Assembly: GCA_947455145.1 (NCBI GenBank)
Contig: CANGME010000001.1
Location: 1-64,000 of the forward strand
Direction of reading: 5' to 3'
DNA from: Comamonadaceae bacterium
GTDB taxonomy: Bacteria > Pseudomonadota > Gammaproteobacteria > Burkholderiales > Burkholderiaceae_C
DNA length: 64,000 bases
In this document: piece by piece, positions 1-9,992 of the stretch
How positions within the stretch are numbered: the stretch's first letter is position 1
Layout of the letters: the number at the start of each line of letters is the position of its first letter
Position numbers and translations under genes: made by a program
The notes under the pieces: model-generated
The model's input: the letters and a program-made list of their open reading frames with translations, nothing else
What the model was told of the DNA's origin: nothing
The model's database searches: none

Positions 1-769
1 GGCCGTTAGACAAACAGATGCTATCGGGCTTGAGCTTAACCACCTCAGCGGCGGACGTTTGCGCCGGTACAACGGTGACCTGGCAGCCGCGCTCGGCCAA
101 CATGCGCAAGATGTTTTTCTTGACACCAAAGTCGTAGGCCACCACATGAAACTTGGTCGCAGTCTGCGTACCGTAGCCGGGCTTGCCATCGGCCTTGAAC
201 AGCATCCACTCGGACTCGGTCCAGGCGTAAGGCTTCTGAGTGCTGACCACCTTGGCCAAGTCCAGACCGCTCATATTGTGTGCGCCTTGGGCCAGGGCAA
301 TGGCCTGGTCAATGCGCGCTTGGATGACGGACTCACCAGCGGCCAGGCCGACGATGGCCCCGTTTTGAGCGCCTTTAGTGCGCAGCAGGCGGGTGAGTTG
401 GCGGGTGTCGATGTTGGCGATGGCGACCGTTTTTTCGTCCACCAGATACTGGGATAGCGTCTGGGTGAGGCGAAAGTTGCTGGCCAGTTGGGGCAGATCT
501 TTGATGATCAGGCCGGCGGCATGGACTTTGTCGGCTTCGATGTCCTCAGGGTTGACGCCGTAGTTACCGATGTGCGGGTACGTGAGGGTCACGATCTGCT
601 GGCAATAACTGGGGTCGGTGAGAATTTCTTGGTAGCCGGTCATGGCAGTGTTGAACACCACCTCACCAGCGGTGGAGCCGGTGGCTCCAATCGAATTGCC
701 GAGAAAGACTGTGCCGTCTGCAAGCGCCAGGATGGCGGGCGGGAAGGTTCCCTTTAAAGACAAAAGCAC
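1..769 (-). CDS. carA: carbamoyl-phosphate synthase small chain (5' part, cut by window edge)
   Basis: Glutamine-hydrolysing subunit of carbamoyl-phosphate synthase, which feeds ammonia to CarB for arginine and pyrimidine synthesis. The first 256 codons are visible. The translation carries typical CarA N-terminal blocks, including [18 protein letters not shown] and [14 protein letters not shown]. The C-terminal glutamine amidotransferase domain with its catalytic Cys lies beyond base 1. I place the start at a GTG (769-767): it gives the usual N-terminus ([18 protein letters not shown]) and has a GGAG about six bases upstream. No ATG fits. The gene reads off the window, presumably towards carB. 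Identification is secure; the exact start is slightly less so. Confidence 0.95.
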   Translation of the reverse strand, partial: MLLSLKGTFPPAILALADGTVFLGNSIGATGSTAGEVVFNTAMTGYQEILTDPSYCQQIVTLTYPHIGNYGVNPEDIEADKVHAAGLIIKDLPQLASNFRLTQTLSQYLVDEKTVAIANIDTRQLTRLLRTKGAQNGAIVGLAAGESVIQARIDQAIALAQGAHNMSGLDLAKVVSTQKPYAWTESEWMLFKADGKPGYGTQTATKFHVVAYDFGVKKNILRMLAERGCQVTVVPAQTSAAEVVKLKPDSICLSNG

Positions 770-893
770 TGGGTTCTCCGAATGGTTGCGGGTACGCCCA
801 AACGCGCTCAGGAAACGGGTTTCCTGGTGGCTGCTTTTGTGGGATAGAGGCTTTTGAGGCGGCTGAGCGTACGGGGTTGCGGGAAAGCCGCCC

Positions 894-899
894 ATTATA
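894..899 (-). promoter_or_regulatory. candidate -10 element of the carA promoter
   Basis: On the minus strand this hexamer reads TATAAT, a perfect -10, 125 bases upstream of the carA start. No good -35 is found at 16-18 bases, so the promoter may be activator-dependent or weak. The roughly 125-base leader could carry pyrimidine or arginine control, but I see no terminator hairpin in it. Confidence 0.4.
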
Positions 900-956
900 G
901 CCGGGTGGGGGCTTGTTTCGAGGGCTGAGGCAGCTTGAAAGCTGCTGGTAGATGGC

Positions 957-1736
957 TTATATCGCCGCTTGCGCTCCACTGGCGTGCAGACAAATCGCAG
1001 CAGCGGCGGCCACATTGAGCGACTCTTCGCCTCCGGGCTGGGCAATACGCACCGAGAGATCGGCTTGCGCCATCAATGCTTCACTGACGCCCTGCCCTTC
1101 ATGCCCTAAAACCCAGGCACAAGGCTTCGGCAAAGTCTGCTGATGCAAGTACTGCCCCTGATGCGAGCTGGTCACCACCAGCGGGACACGCAAAACCTTC
1201 AGCGCATCATGTTCCACGCCCTCAATAAGTTGCAGGCCAAAATGCGCGCCCATGCCCGCTCGCAGCACTTTGGGGCTCCAAAGTGCCGCCGTGCCTTTGA
1301 GTGCTAGAACCTGTTTGAAGCCGAAGGCCGCAGCGCTGCGCAAAATCGAGCCAACATTACCTGCGTCCTGGACGCGGTCCAGGATGACGGTGGCCACGTC
1401 AGGCATCAGGCCCGTCGAGACGGGTAATTCCAGCAAAAACCCCATGCGCGCGGGTGACTCCAAACCACTGATGTCAGCAAAAATAACGTCCGAAAGCACT
1501 ATGATTTTTGTAGCTTCTTGTAGTTTCTGTGATTTGGCTGTAGGCCAAAATGACTCTGAAAAAACGGCTGTAATTGGCTGCAAACCACGCTCTAACGCGG
1601 CGCGACACAGATGGTCGCCCTCCAACCAGATCTGCCCCTGTTTGCGGTAAGCCGTGTTGTCTTGGGCGAGACGCTTCAAGCCTTTGACAAAAGCGTTATC
1701 GCGCGAGCTGATGTGGGTGATGGCGGGTGATGTCAC
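957..1736 (-). CDS. TrmH/SpoU-family RNA 2'-O-methyltransferase
   Basis: SAM-dependent methyltransferase of the SPOUT superfamily that methylates a ribose 2'-OH in rRNA or tRNA. The C-terminal knot is clear: motif 1 [20 protein letters not shown], motif 2 [10 protein letters not shown] and motif 3 [17 protein letters not shown]. The N-terminal part is the L30e-like substrate-binding region. The GTG start (1736) overlaps the rnhB stop as GTGA, suggesting translational coupling; an in-frame TTG lies at 1748. A dispersed repeat makes up part of the variable inter-domain segment (see 1497-1560). RlmB, RlmB-like or TrmH specificity cannot be told from sequence alone, so no symbol is given. Confidence 0.88.
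   Translation of the reverse strand: MTSPAITHISSRDNAFVKGLKRLAQDNTAYRKQGQIWLEGDHLCRAALERGLQPITAVFSESFWPTAKSQKLQEATKIIVLSDVIFADISGLESPARMGFLLELPVSTGLMPDVATVILDRVQDAGNVGSILRSAAAFGFKQVLALKGTAALWSPKVLRAGMGAHFGLQLIEGVEHDALKVLRVPLVVTSSHQGQYLHQQTLPKPCAWVLGHEGQGVSEALMAQADLSVRIAQPGGEESLNVAAAAAICLHASGAQAAI
1497..1560 (-). repeat. degenerate dispersed repeat inside the SpoU methyltransferase gene
   Basis: The stretch CTATGATTTTTGTAGCTTCT is similar to the repeat core in lpxB (CTATGAATTTAATAGCTGCT) and continues into GTAGGCCAAAATGACT. It is AT-richer than the surrounding gene and encodes a low-conservation segment between the substrate-binding and SPOUT domains. The match is imperfect (roughly 19 of 24 bases), so this is a diverged copy at best. 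Confidence 0.45.
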
Positions 1737-2323
1737 GTCGCACCCCAAGCAGCCAAAACATCCGTCACCGGCCTGAAGGTCTTGCGGTGCTGCGGGCAGG
1801 CACCATGCTCGCGCAAAGCGGCCAGGTGCTGCGCCGTGCCGTAGCCTTTGTGTCCATCAAAACCGTACAGGGGGAAGGCCTCGTGGTACTGCGCGCACCA
1901 GCGGTCACGGTGCACCTTGGCCAAGATGGAGGCGGCCGAGATAGCAGGTACGGTTGCGTCACCCTTCACGATCGCCTCAGCCAGCACATCCAACCTGGGC
2001 AACTGATTGCCATCGACCAGCACCTTGACCGGTTTCAAACGCAAGCCCATTACTGCGCGCCGCATGGCCAGCAGCGTGGCTTGCAAAATATTCAACTGGT
2101 CGATTTCTTCCACGCTAGCCTCGGCAATCGAGCAGCACAGGGCCTTGGCACGGATTTCATCAAAAAGCTTTTCTCGCCGGTTTGCAGTTAGCTTCTTCGA
2201 ATCCGCCAAACCGGCAATCGGATTCATGTCATCCAAAATCACTGCAGCAGCCACCACCGGGCCTGCCAGCGGCCCGCGGCCAGCTTCATCCACACCGGCG
2301 ATCAGGCCAGTGACGTCCCACAT
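1733..2323 (-). CDS. rnhB: ribonuclease HII
   Basis: Endoribonuclease that nicks the RNA strand of RNA-DNA hybrids and starts removal of misincorporated ribonucleotides. The 196-residue protein begins with the catalytic block [19 protein letters not shown] (Asp and Glu ligands), followed by LADSKKLT and [13 protein letters not shown], all hallmarks of type 2 RNase H. The reading frame stays open further upstream inside lpxB, but homology begins at the ATG 2323, 13 bases after the lpxB stop. No Shine-Dalgarno is visible, so translation may be coupled to lpxB. Its place after lpxB is the conserved proteobacterial order. Confidence 0.95.
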   Translation of the reverse strand: MWDVTGLIAGVDEAGRGPLAGPVVAAAVILDDMNPIAGLADSKKLTANRREKLFDEIRAKALCCSIAEASVEEIDQLNILQATLLAMRRAVMGLRLKPVKVLVDGNQLPRLDVLAEAIVKGDATVPAISAASILAKVHRDRWCAQYHEAFPLYGFDGHKGYGTAQHLAALREHGACPQHRKTFRPVTDVLAAWGAT

Positions 2324-2336
2324 TAGGGGGGCTTGT

Positions 2337-3500
2337 TCAGCTTTGAAGAACTTGTTCGATGGCATCGGTGGCCAGTTGCGCGGTGTCGCGCTTGAGTTGG
2401 TGGTGCAACGTGGTGAAGCGTTGCTGCAAGTCGTTGATTTTTTCGGGCGCATGCAGCCACGCCATAACGGCCTGGGCCAGTGCCTCTGGCGTGGCCTGGT
2501 CTTGCAGCAATTCGGGCACCACGGCATCACCGCACAAAATGTTGGGTAAGCCGACCCAGGGCTGCAACTGCTTACGCCGCATGATCCAGTAGGACAACCA
2601 ATTCATGTTGTAGGCAATCACCATGGGGCGCTTGAACAAGGCTGCCTCCAACGTGGCGGTGCCGCTGGCAATCAAGGTCACATCACAAGCGGCCAACACA
2701 GTGTGCGATTGGCCTGTGACGATTTGCAAGCTGTCACCCAAGGCATGGCGAGTGGCTGCGGCCTCTATCGCTGGTCGCAAAGCCGGAATGGCGGGCACTA
2801 TGAATTTAATAGCTGCTTGCGCACGTTTAATAAGGACTGCAGCCGCAAAGAAGCGGTCAATCAAGTAACGCACCTCTGATTCACGACTGCCGGGGAGGAT
2901 GGCCACGACCTGGTCGTCATCGCGCAGACCCAGTGCACGCCGTGCAGCGCTTTTGTCAGCCTGCAGGGGGATGACTTGCGCCAGAGGATGACCAACATAG
3001 GTGGCTTCAATGCCATGCTTTGCGAGTAACTCCACCTCGAAGGGAAAGATGCAAAGCACATGGTCAACACTGCGGCGGATTTTCTCCACCCGTTCAGCAC
3101 GCCAAGCCCAGATGGAGGGGCAAATGAAGTGCACGGTCTTGATACCATCGCGCTTGAGCGCGGCCTCCAAGTCCAGATTGAAATCGGGTGCATCTACGCC
3201 GACAAACACATCAGGGCGCTCTTGCAGCAGCCGGGTTTTGAGCTGATTGCGGATGCCCACGATCTCTCGGTAATGGCGCAACACCTCCACATAGCCACGC
3301 ACGGCGAGTTTGTCGCTAGGCCACCAGGCGTCGAATCCCCGGCGCGCCATTTGCGGCCCACCAATACCATTTGCGTAAAGGGAAGGCCAGCGTTTTTGCA
3401 AGCCATCCAGCAGCAAGCCGGCCAGCAAGTCCCCAGAGGTCTCGCCGGCCACCATGCTCAGTCGAGGGGGGGGCATCATCGTCACGTCAGACGGGTTCAA
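2337..3500 (-). CDS. lpxB: lipid-A-disaccharide synthase
   Basis: Membrane-associated glycosyltransferase (family GT19) that joins UDP-2,3-diacylglucosamine and lipid X to form the lipid A disaccharide. Recognised from [28 protein letters not shown], the PGSRESEV motif and the [11 protein letters not shown] donor-site block; 387 residues is normal. The TTG start shares TTGA with the lpxA stop; ATG codons at 3479 and 3476 are alternatives. A dispersed repeat (2798-2846) supplies the in-frame residues RAQAAIKFI in the middle of the protein. Part of the lpxD-fabZ-lpxA-lpxB run. Confidence 0.96.
   Translation of the reverse strand: MNPSDVTMMPPPRLSMVAGETSGDLLAGLLLDGLQKRWPSLYANGIGGPQMARRGFDAWWPSDKLAVRGYVEVLRHYREIVGIRNQLKTRLLQERPDVFVGVDAPDFNLDLEAALKRDGIKTVHFICPSIWAWRAERVEKIRRSVDHVLCIFPFEVELLAKHGIEATYVGHPLAQVIPLQADKSAARRALGLRDDDQVVAILPGSRESEVRYLIDRFFAAAVLIKRAQAAIKFIVPAIPALRPAIEAAATRHALGDSLQIVTGQSHTVLAACDVTLIASGTATLEAALFKRPMVIAYNMNWLSYWIMRRKQLQPWVGLPNILCGDAVVPELLQDQATPEALAQAVMAWLHAPEKINDLQQRFTTLHHQLKRDTAQLATDAIEQVLQS
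2798..2846 (-). repeat. dispersed repeat copy within lpxB
   Basis: The plus strand reads CTATGAATTTAATAGCTGCT then TGCGCACG. This matches the nadE copy (51270-51298) at 24 of 29 positions and the pssA-ilvC copy (42993-43020) at about 26 of 29. It contains the imperfect inverted repeat GCTATTAAA/TTTAATAGC. In lpxB it is translated in frame without disrupting the gene. Confidence 0.65.
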
Positions 3501-4288
3501 CGCACCAAGCCACGCTTGGCACTGGCGATGAAATCCAACATGGTGGTGACGTCATCAATGGATACAGGCGCGTGGGTGTCACGCAAACGGACGATAGCGA
3601 CTACCGCAGCCTCAAGTGTCAACGACTCGCGGTACAGCAGCTTGTGCATTTGCCTGATCACAGCGATGCGCTCAGTACTGAATTCACGGCGCCTCAAGCC
3701 CGTGAGGTTGACTGCGCGCACGGCCAAAGGGTTGCCTTCCACTGTCATGAAAGGCGGCACGTCCTGGGCCACATGGCTTTGGAAGCCGATCATGGCGTGA
3801 GCGCCGATATGCACAAACTGATGCACGCCGCTGATTCCACCGATGACGGCCCAGTCGCCCACGTGGACATGGCCAGCCAGCGTGGCGTTGTTGGCGAGCA
3901 CTGTGTGGTTTCCAACCAGCACATCGTGCGCAATGTGTACATAGGCCATGAACCAGTTGTCAGATCCAACGCGAGTTACGCCCTCTTCTTTGATCGTGCC
4001 GAGGTTGAAGGTACAGAACTCTCGGATGGTGTTGCGGTCACCGATTTCAAGGTGAGTCAGCTCACCGGCATAACTCATATCTTGGGGCACTGCACCCAAG
4101 GAATTGAACTGAAAAATGTGGTTGTCACGGCCGATGGTGGTGCGGCCCTCGATCACGCAGTGCGCGCCAATCGTAGTGCCCTCGCCCACTTTCACATGGG
4201 GGCCAATCACCGTGTAGGGGCCGACGCTCACGCTCGCATGCAGCTGCGCTTGGGGGTCAACCAGTGCGGTTGGATGAATCAGGCTCAC
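3497..4288 (-). CDS. lpxA: acyl-ACP--UDP-N-acetylglucosamine O-acyltransferase
   Basis: Cytoplasmic first enzyme of lipid A synthesis; transfers R-3-hydroxyacyl from ACP to UDP-GlcNAc. The protein is a left-handed beta helix of hexapeptide repeats ([22 protein letters not shown] and so on) with the catalytic-His block [16 protein letters not shown] chose GTG 4288, giving 263 residues against the usual 262 or so. The frame is open further upstream, overlapping fabZ, but that stretch has no hexapeptide character. A TTG at 4306 is an alternative. The stop overlaps the lpxB start. Confidence 0.96.
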   Translation of the reverse strand: MSLIHPTALVDPQAQLHASVSVGPYTVIGPHVKVGEGTTIGAHCVIEGRTTIGRDNHIFQFNSLGAVPQDMSYAGELTHLEIGDRNTIREFCTFNLGTIKEEGVTRVGSDNWFMAYVHIAHDVLVGNHTVLANNATLAGHVHVGDWAVIGGISGVHQFVHIGAHAMIGFQSHVAQDVPPFMTVEGNPLAVRAVNLTGLRRREFSTERIAVIRQMHKLLYRESLTLEAAVVAIVRLRDTHAPVSIDDVTTMLDFIASAKRGLVR

Positions 4289-4313
4289 GTTGCCAATCTC
4301 AATCAATGAACTG

Positions 4314-4754
4314 TCAAGCAATCTTGCGCATGGTGCACATGAGTTCGGCTTCAAGCGCCAGCTCTTCACCCACGAAACCTTTTCCCTTGAACTTATAAAT
4401 ACCAGCCTTCATGCGATCCAGCGTGACCTCCAAGATCAACTGGTCACCTGGTTCGACTGGACGCTTGAAGCGCACGCCATCAATGCCGGCAAAGTAAAAA
4501 ACAGTGCTGTCGTCGAGTGTGATGTCCAAGGTATCGAAGGCCAGCAAAGCGGCGGCCTGCGCCAAGGCTTCGACCATCAGCACACCAGGCATCACTGGAC
4601 GGTGCGGGAAGTGCCCATTAAAGAATTGCTCGTTAATCGTGACGTTTTTCAAGGCCTTGATCGACTTTCCCTTTTCGATCTCAAGAACCCTGTCCACCAA
4701 CAAAAATGGATAGCGATGAGGAAGTTTTTTAAGTATTTGGTGAATGTCCATCAT
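4314..4754 (-). CDS. fabZ: 3-hydroxyacyl-[acyl-carrier-protein] dehydratase
   Basis: Hot-dog-fold dehydratase of fatty-acid elongation. It competes with LpxA for 3-hydroxyacyl-ACP, so its place beside lpxA couples membrane lipid and lipid A supply. The 146-residue protein has the active-site block [21 protein letters not shown], with catalytic His48 and Glu62. The ATG start overlaps the lpxD stop by four bases (ATGA), pointing to coupled translation. Length and motifs are normal for FabZ rather than FabA. Confidence 0.97.
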   Translation of the reverse strand: MMDIHQILKKLPHRYPFLLVDRVLEIEKGKSIKALKNVTINEQFFNGHFPHRPVMPGVLMVEALAQAAALLAFDTLDITLDDSTVFYFAGIDGVRFKRPVEPGDQLILEVTLDRMKAGIYKFKGKGFVGEELALEAELMCTMRKIA

Positions 4755-5746
4755 GATGTTTTCGTTTCTTTAATTTGATTTTCCAAAACTCGCACGCGGT
4801 CACGAAGACCGTGCAGTTTCTTGAGCGTAGCGGCATTTTTTTCCCAAGACGCATTGTCGTCCAGAGGAAACACTCCGGTGTAATGACCGGGCTTGAGGAT
4901 AGACCGCGTCACAAGGCTGAACGACGAGATATGCACGCCATCCACCAGCTTAAGATGACCCAAAATACCGGCGCTGCCGCCGATGGTGCAGTTAGCCCCA
5001 ATGACCGCACTGCCCGCCACACCGGTACAGCCCGCCATGGCGGTGTTGCGACCAATGCGAACGTTGTGGCCGATTTGAATCAGGTTATCAAGCTTCACGC
5101 CGTCTTCGATGACCGTGTCTTGCAAAGCGCCGCGGTCAATGCAGGTATTGGCACCAATCTCTACGTCGTTACCAATCTGCACTGCGCCGAGTTGTTCAAT
5201 CTTTTCCCATACATCCCCATTGGGGGCAAAACCAAAACCATCAGCGCCGATCACCACACCTGAGTGGATGATGCAGCGCTCACCCACCCTACAGTCTTCA
5301 CCCAATGTGACCCTTGACTTGAGCACTGTATGAGCACCGATGCGAGCACCCCTCTCAATCACGCACAGAGGGCCTATTTGGGCTTGCGGATGGACAAATG
5401 CTTCGGGATCAATCACGGAACTGGGATGAATACGGGGGCCGGACTTTCGCGACTGCTGTTGACGCCAAAGCTGAGTCACACGCGCGAAGTAAAGGTAGGG
5501 CTGCTCCGTCACCAAGCAAGCGCCACGCGCAAGGGCTTCTGTACGCATTTGCGGGCTGACGATCACACAAGCGGCTTGGGATGCCGCTAACTGCTGCCGG
5601 TATTTGACGTGACTGAGAAAACTTAAACTTGAAGGACTTGCCGATTCCAGCGATGCCAAGCCATCAATCTGCAAGTTCGGGTCGCCATGCAACTCACCCC
5701 CAAGGGCGTCTACTATGGCACCTAGACGCAACGCCACTCTTGACAC
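4751..5746 (-). CDS. lpxD: UDP-3-O-(3-hydroxyacyl)glucosamine N-acyltransferase
   Basis: Third enzyme of lipid A synthesis, adding the N-linked 3-hydroxyacyl chain. The N-terminal uridine-binding domain (about residues 1-100, including [13 protein letters not shown]) is followed by hexapeptide repeats forming a beta helix. The catalytic-His region reads [21 protein letters not shown]. The 331 residues and the C-terminal helix ([20 protein letters not shown]) are typical. The start is a GTG with GGA four bases upstream. It lies 12 bases after skp and overlaps fabZ. Confidence 0.96.
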   Translation of the reverse strand: MSRVALRLGAIVDALGGELHGDPNLQIDGLASLESASPSSLSFLSHVKYRQQLAASQAACVIVSPQMRTEALARGACLVTEQPYLYFARVTQLWRQQQSRKSGPRIHPSSVIDPEAFVHPQAQIGPLCVIERGARIGAHTVLKSRVTLGEDCRVGERCIIHSGVVIGADGFGFAPNGDVWEKIEQLGAVQIGNDVEIGANTCIDRGALQDTVIEDGVKLDNLIQIGHNVRIGRNTAMAGCTGVAGSAVIGANCTIGGSAGILGHLKLVDGVHISSFSLVTRSILKPGHYTGVFPLDDNASWEKNAATLKKLHGLRDRVRVLENQIKETKTS

Positions 5747-5758
5747 ATCCGAAACGAC

Positions 5759-6271
5759 TTACTTGCTCGCATTCAAGACCTTAATGACCTTGTCAGTGAT
5801 GTCGTGCTTAGGGTTGATGTACACAGCCTCTTGCAAAATGAGGTCGTATTTTTCAGCTTCAGCCACCTGTTTGACTACTTGATTGGCTCGGGCAAATACT
5901 TGCTGAAGTTCTTCATTACGGCGAGCGTTCAGGTCTTCTTGAAATTCCCTGCGCTTTCGCTGAAAATCACGATCCTGTTCCATCAATTGTTTCTGACGTG
6001 ATGCTCGCTGACTCTCCGCCAGTGTGGGCGCTTCACGCTCCAATCTTTCAACCAAGCCTTTTAGTGTCGCGCCTGTATCTTGCAGATCTTTCTCACGCTT
6101 GGCGAACTCCTGCTCTAACTTGGCCTGGGCACTCTTAGCCGGTACAGCTTCTTTGATGATTCGATCCAGACTCACAAAACCCAAGCGGAACTCTTGAGCC
6201 TTCAAAGGTGTTGCCAGAAAACAAAGCCCCAAAGCAAAGACGAGGCCAGCTTGACGATAAAGATAAGTCAT
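5759..6271 (-). CDS. skp: periplasmic OmpH/Skp-family chaperone
   Basis: Periplasmic holdase that shields unfolded outer-membrane proteins on their way to BamA. The 170-residue protein has an N-terminal signal peptide (hydrophobic LVFALGLCFLA, probable cleavage after KAQ) and the family start RLGFVSLDRIIKE. It continues with a charged coiled-coil tentacle (roughly residues 45-120) rich in Lys, Glu, Arg and Gln. The ATG overlaps the bamA stop by one base (TAATG), so the client-receiving barrel and its chaperone are co-translated. Family assignment is sure; the symbol follows the usual name. Confidence 0.93.
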   Translation of the reverse strand: MTYLYRQAGLVFALGLCFLATPLKAQEFRLGFVSLDRIIKEAVPAKSAQAKLEQEFAKREKDLQDTGATLKGLVERLEREAPTLAESQRASRQKQLMEQDRDFQRKRREFQEDLNARRNEELQQVFARANQVVKQVAEAEKYDLILQEAVYINPKHDITDKVIKVLNASK

Positions 6272-8562
6272 TAGAACGTGGTACCAATCTGAAATTGAAT
6301 GAACTGCATTCTATCGCCTTCAAATGAACGAATTGGTGTTGCAAATGCCAGCCGCAATGGTCCTATAGGTGAAATCCAACCGATGCCAACACCTGCAGAA
6401 GCCCTGAACTGCCCGAAATCAATTGCCTCATCCACGCCAAACACGTTACCAGTATCAACGAACGCATACATTCGCAGAGTCCGGTCATTACCGGTGCCAG
6501 GAAATGGCGCCTGCATTTCAAAGTTTAGATTGATCTTTTTTGCCCCCCCCAAAGAGAGCGAAGTGACTGAATCCTTTGGCCCCAGACTACCTGGTTGAAA
6601 GCCTCGAACTGAACCGAGTCCACCAGAGTAATAATTCTTGAAAATCGGATAAGGACGTCCATCAATACCCGTACCCATGGCGATGTCGGTATTAAAAGCG
6701 AATGTGTATTGTTTCGTAATTGGCAAATAATGTTGGTACTGATAAACACCACGCACATAGCGAACTTCACCACCTACACTCCACTCAGCCGTTGCACGTT
6801 GGAAACGTCCCTGGGTAGGAATCAAAGCGCTATCGCGATCATCACGGGCCCACCCGGCAGTCAATGGAACCGCCGTGCTCGTGAAACCAAACAAATTGGA
6901 GTGGTCGATATACGCTTGGGGTAAGTTGGTGCCAGGATTGATCGTTGTGCGCTCTAAACCTGCGCCCATATAAATCGTATCTCGCTCCGTAAAGGGGATA
7001 CCAAAACGCATACTTGTCCCTGTAGTTTCAAGCGAGTAACTTTCCGGATCAAAGAAGGGATTGGACACACGATGGTACAGATCAATAGTGCGCGACACCC
7101 CATCTTGGGTGAAGTACGGATCAGTAGTATTTATCACAACTACACGGTTTATCTTACTGGTATTGACCTGAATGCCCAAAGAATTTCCTGAGCCAAAAGC
7201 ATTGTCTTGACGAATACCAAACGAGAGACCTACACCATCCGTACTAGAGAAACCAGCACCCAGACTTAAGCTACCCGTTGGTTTTTCCGTGACATTCACG
7301 GTGAGGTCTACCTGATCTGGAGAGCCCGATACGTCGTTGGTTTCTACGGCCACGTCCTTGAAGTAACCAAGCCGATCAATTCGATTGCGTGAAAGCTTGA
7401 TCTTTTCGCTGTCGTACCACGCAGACTCAAGTTGACGAATCTCACGCCTGACAATGACATCTCGCGAGCGGTTGTTACCAGCCACGTTGATCCGACGGAC
7501 ATAGGCCCGCCTGGACGGTTCGGCTTGAAGTACTAACACGACCAAGTTAGTCGCGCGATCAATTTCTGGACGAGGCTGCACACGAGCAAACGCAAAACCA
7601 AACTTCCCAAAGTAATCTGTAAACGCTTTAACGGTTTCCGCAACCTGATCAGCGTTGTAAGACTGTCCGGGCTTGATAGCGACAAGCGACCTGAATTCGT
7701 TATCCCGGCCCAAGTAATTTCCTTCTAGCTTGACGCCAGCGACCACATACTTTTCGCCCTCAAAAACATTGATGGCAATCGTCATGTCTTGTTTATTGGG
7801 TGAAATCGCCACTTGGCTCGATTCAATGCGAAACTCCAAGTAGCCACGTGTCAAATAATAAGACCGAAGCGTTTCGATATCAGCATTTAGCTTTGCACGC
7901 GAATAACGATTGGACTTGGTGTACCAACTCATCCAGTTACCACTATCTAAGTCAAACAAATTTCGCAAGGTAGACTCTGAAAAAACCTTGTTGCCTACGA
8001 TCCGTATTTCACTGATCTTGGCAAGTTCACCTTCAATCACTGTAAAAGTGAGGTTGACACGGTTGCGCTCGATGGGTGTCACTGTAGTTACCACTTCAGC
8101 CGCATAAAGACTGCGATTGATGTACTGGCGCTTAAGTTCTTGTTCGGCCTTGTCGAGCAAGGACTTGTCGAAGGAACGACCATCAGTCAAGCCCACGTCT
8201 CGCAAGGCTTTCTTTAGAACATCTTTGTCAAACTCTTTCGTTCCAACAAACTCGAGTTCAGCGACGGTGGGACGTTCTTCCACAATGACCACCAGCACAT
8301 CCCCAGCGACGTCCAGACGGATGTCCTTGAACAAGCCCAGTCCGAACAAAGCCCGAATGGCCGCAGTACCTTTTTCATCACTATAGATGTCTCCAACACG
8401 CACAGGGATGGAAGCAAAAATGGTTCCTGGCTCTACACGCTGTAGACCCTCAATCCGAATGTCTCGCACCGTGAAGGGATCAACCGCCAATGCGGAGTGG
8501 GCGGCAAATACCAATGCCGCAGCAACGACAGTTTTGCGTAGGTTAAATCGATTGAGTTGCAT
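6271..8562 (-). CDS. bamA: outer membrane protein assembly factor BamA
   Basis: Central Omp85 subunit of the BAM complex, which inserts beta-barrel proteins into the outer membrane. The order is signal peptide (TVVAAALVFAAHSALA), five POTRA domains (about residues 27-425; the first begins FTVRDIRIEGLQRV) and a C-terminal 16-strand barrel. The barrel ends in Phe, as expected for an outer-membrane signal (QFQIGTTF). The VRGF/L6-loop motif is seen as GSVRGFQPGSLGP. The length of 763 residues is normal. The gene is visibly less GC-rich than rseP and dxr upstream, as is common for this barrel protein. Confidence 0.97.
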   Translation of the reverse strand: MQLNRFNLRKTVVAAALVFAAHSALAVDPFTVRDIRIEGLQRVEPGTIFASIPVRVGDIYSDEKGTAAIRALFGLGLFKDIRLDVAGDVLVVIVEERPTVAELEFVGTKEFDKDVLKKALRDVGLTDGRSFDKSLLDKAEQELKRQYINRSLYAAEVVTTVTPIERNRVNLTFTVIEGELAKISEIRIVGNKVFSESTLRNLFDLDSGNWMSWYTKSNRYSRAKLNADIETLRSYYLTRGYLEFRIESSQVAISPNKQDMTIAINVFEGEKYVVAGVKLEGNYLGRDNEFRSLVAIKPGQSYNADQVAETVKAFTDYFGKFGFAFARVQPRPEIDRATNLVVLVLQAEPSRRAYVRRINVAGNNRSRDVIVRREIRQLESAWYDSEKIKLSRNRIDRLGYFKDVAVETNDVSGSPDQVDLTVNVTEKPTGSLSLGAGFSSTDGVGLSFGIRQDNAFGSGNSLGIQVNTSKINRVVVINTTDPYFTQDGVSRTIDLYHRVSNPFFDPESYSLETTGTSMRFGIPFTERDTIYMGAGLERTTINPGTNLPQAYIDHSNLFGFTSTAVPLTAGWARDDRDSALIPTQGRFQRATAEWSVGGEVRYVRGVYQYQHYLPITKQYTFAFNTDIAMGTGIDGRPYPIFKNYYSGGLGSVRGFQPGSLGPKDSVTSLSLGGAKKINLNFEMQAPFPGTGNDRTLRMYAFVDTGNVFGVDEAIDFGQFRASAGVGIGWISPIGPLRLAFATPIRSFEGDRMQFIQFQIGTTF

Positions 8563-8613
8563 TATTATTTGAAAGTAGAAGTTGGCACCTTAAACAGGTC
8601 CCCAAAAAAAAGA

Positions 8614-9975
8614 TCAACCCCAAAGGCGATTGATGTCATTAAAAAACGCGATACACATCATGATTGCCAGCAAAGCCACACCCACTCGCTGGAAGCGATC
8701 TTGCCACGCATCCGACATGCTCTTTCCTGTCACCCACTCCCAAAGATAATACATCAGGTGCCCACCATCGAGGACAGGCAGTGGCAGCAAATTCAGAACA
8801 CCCAAACTCACGCTTATCAAAGCGAGAAATATTAGGTAAGACGTGATGCCCATGCTGGCAGAACGCCCTGCATAGTCGGCAATGGTCAGCGGACCACTAA
8901 GGTTCTTCAAAGACGCCTCCCCGATCACCATCTTGCCCATCATGCGCAGGGTCAGCAGCGATACATCCCAGGTCTTCACGACGCCTTGCCAGAGCCCATC
9001 GAAGGGCCCGTAACGCAAGAGGATCAGCTCGGGCATTGCGCCGACAAAAGCGCCGATCTTTCCGATGTTGTCTGCCCCGTCTTGAACCATGTCAGGTTTG
9101 ACCGTTATTTCCAGGATTTGTCCTGCGCGCACAACTTTCCAGACCGAGACTTCAGTCGCATTGCTTTGTACCGAGGCCCGAATCAAGCCGCGCAGTTGCG
9201 CACCATCCACAACAGGGTGAGACCCGAATTTCAACACCACATCACCCTTGCGTAACCCAGCCCGCTCAGCCGCACCACCGGCCATGACCTCACCCAGCTC
9301 GGCACGGCTGTAGGGAGACACCAAACCGATACGGCGAAACAGCCCAGCATCAGCCTCCGTCGCACCCATGGCGGCCAGGGCCAGCGTGACCTCACGGGAT
9401 TGACTGTTTTGCCCTGCTTGCACAGCAAGCTGCACGTCCTTGCCCTCAAGCGCACCACGGGTCAACAGCCAGCGCACGTCCTCAAACGAAGACACCGTTT
9501 GCAGGGCCGCTTCTGCGAAACCGGCACTCACCACTCGCTCCCCACCCATTAAACCCGCCCGCTCGGCCACTGAGCCCACAACGGGGCTACCCAGCACTGC
9601 CGCCGCTTGCTGCACACCCATCCAATTGACACAGGCATAGAGCACAACGGCCAACAACAAGTTGGCCACAGGCCCGGCAACCACGATCAAAGCGCGTGAG
9701 CGTAATGGCTGCGTATTGAAAGCCCGGTGCCGCTCGGAAGCATCCACCGGGGCCTCGCGCTCATCGAGCATGCGGACATAACCACCGAGTGGAAAAGCGC
9801 AGAGTGTGAATTCGGTATCAGAACCTTTGGGCTGCCAACGCAACAAGGTGCGACCAAAACCAATGGAAAAGCGCAGCACCTTGACCCCACAGGCCACGGC
9901 CATGCGGTAGTGGCCATACTCGTGAATGGCAATGAGCAAACCTAGCGCAACGATAAAAGCAAAAAGGGTCAACAT
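8614..9975 (-). CDS. rseP: RIP site-2 zinc metalloprotease RseP
   Basis: Inner-membrane intramembrane protease (M50) that cuts anti-sigma factors such as RseA and residual signal peptides. The first transmembrane helix carries the zinc motif HEYGH. The third zinc ligand lies in the C-terminal block LPLPVLDGGHL. Two PDZ domains sit between, seen around VGSVAERAGLMGGERV and AGGAAERAGLRKGDVVLKF. At 453 residues it matches the family. It sits between dxr and bamA, the conserved order. The ATG at 9975 is 17 bases after dxr. Confidence 0.96.
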   Translation of the reverse strand: MLTLFAFIVALGLLIAIHEYGHYRMAVACGVKVLRFSIGFGRTLLRWQPKGSDTEFTLCAFPLGGYVRMLDEREAPVDASERHRAFNTQPLRSRALIVVAGPVANLLLAVVLYACVNWMGVQQAAAVLGSPVVGSVAERAGLMGGERVVSAGFAEAALQTVSSFEDVRWLLTRGALEGKDVQLAVQAGQNSQSREVTLALAAMGATEADAGLFRRIGLVSPYSRAELGEVMAGGAAERAGLRKGDVVLKFGSHPVVDGAQLRGLIRASVQSNATEVSVWKVVRAGQILEITVKPDMVQDGADNIGKIGAFVGAMPELILLRYGPFDGLWQGVVKTWDVSLLTLRMMGKMVIGEASLKNLSGPLTIADYAGRSASMGITSYLIFLALISVSLGVLNLLPLPVLDGGHLMYYLWEWVTGKSMSDAWQDRFQRVGVALLAIMMCIAFFNDINRLWG

Positions 9976-9992
9976 GGGGTGCGTTCGTGATC

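Noticed and set aside
59-457. Plus-strand frames in the first 860 bases
   Set aside because: They are antisense to carA, which reads as a clean CarA N-terminus on the minus strand.
1733-2530. Longer RNase HII starting inside lpxB
   Set aside because: The extra 69 residues are translated from the lpxB coding region in another frame and have no RNase H homology. The ATG at 2323 gives a normal protein.
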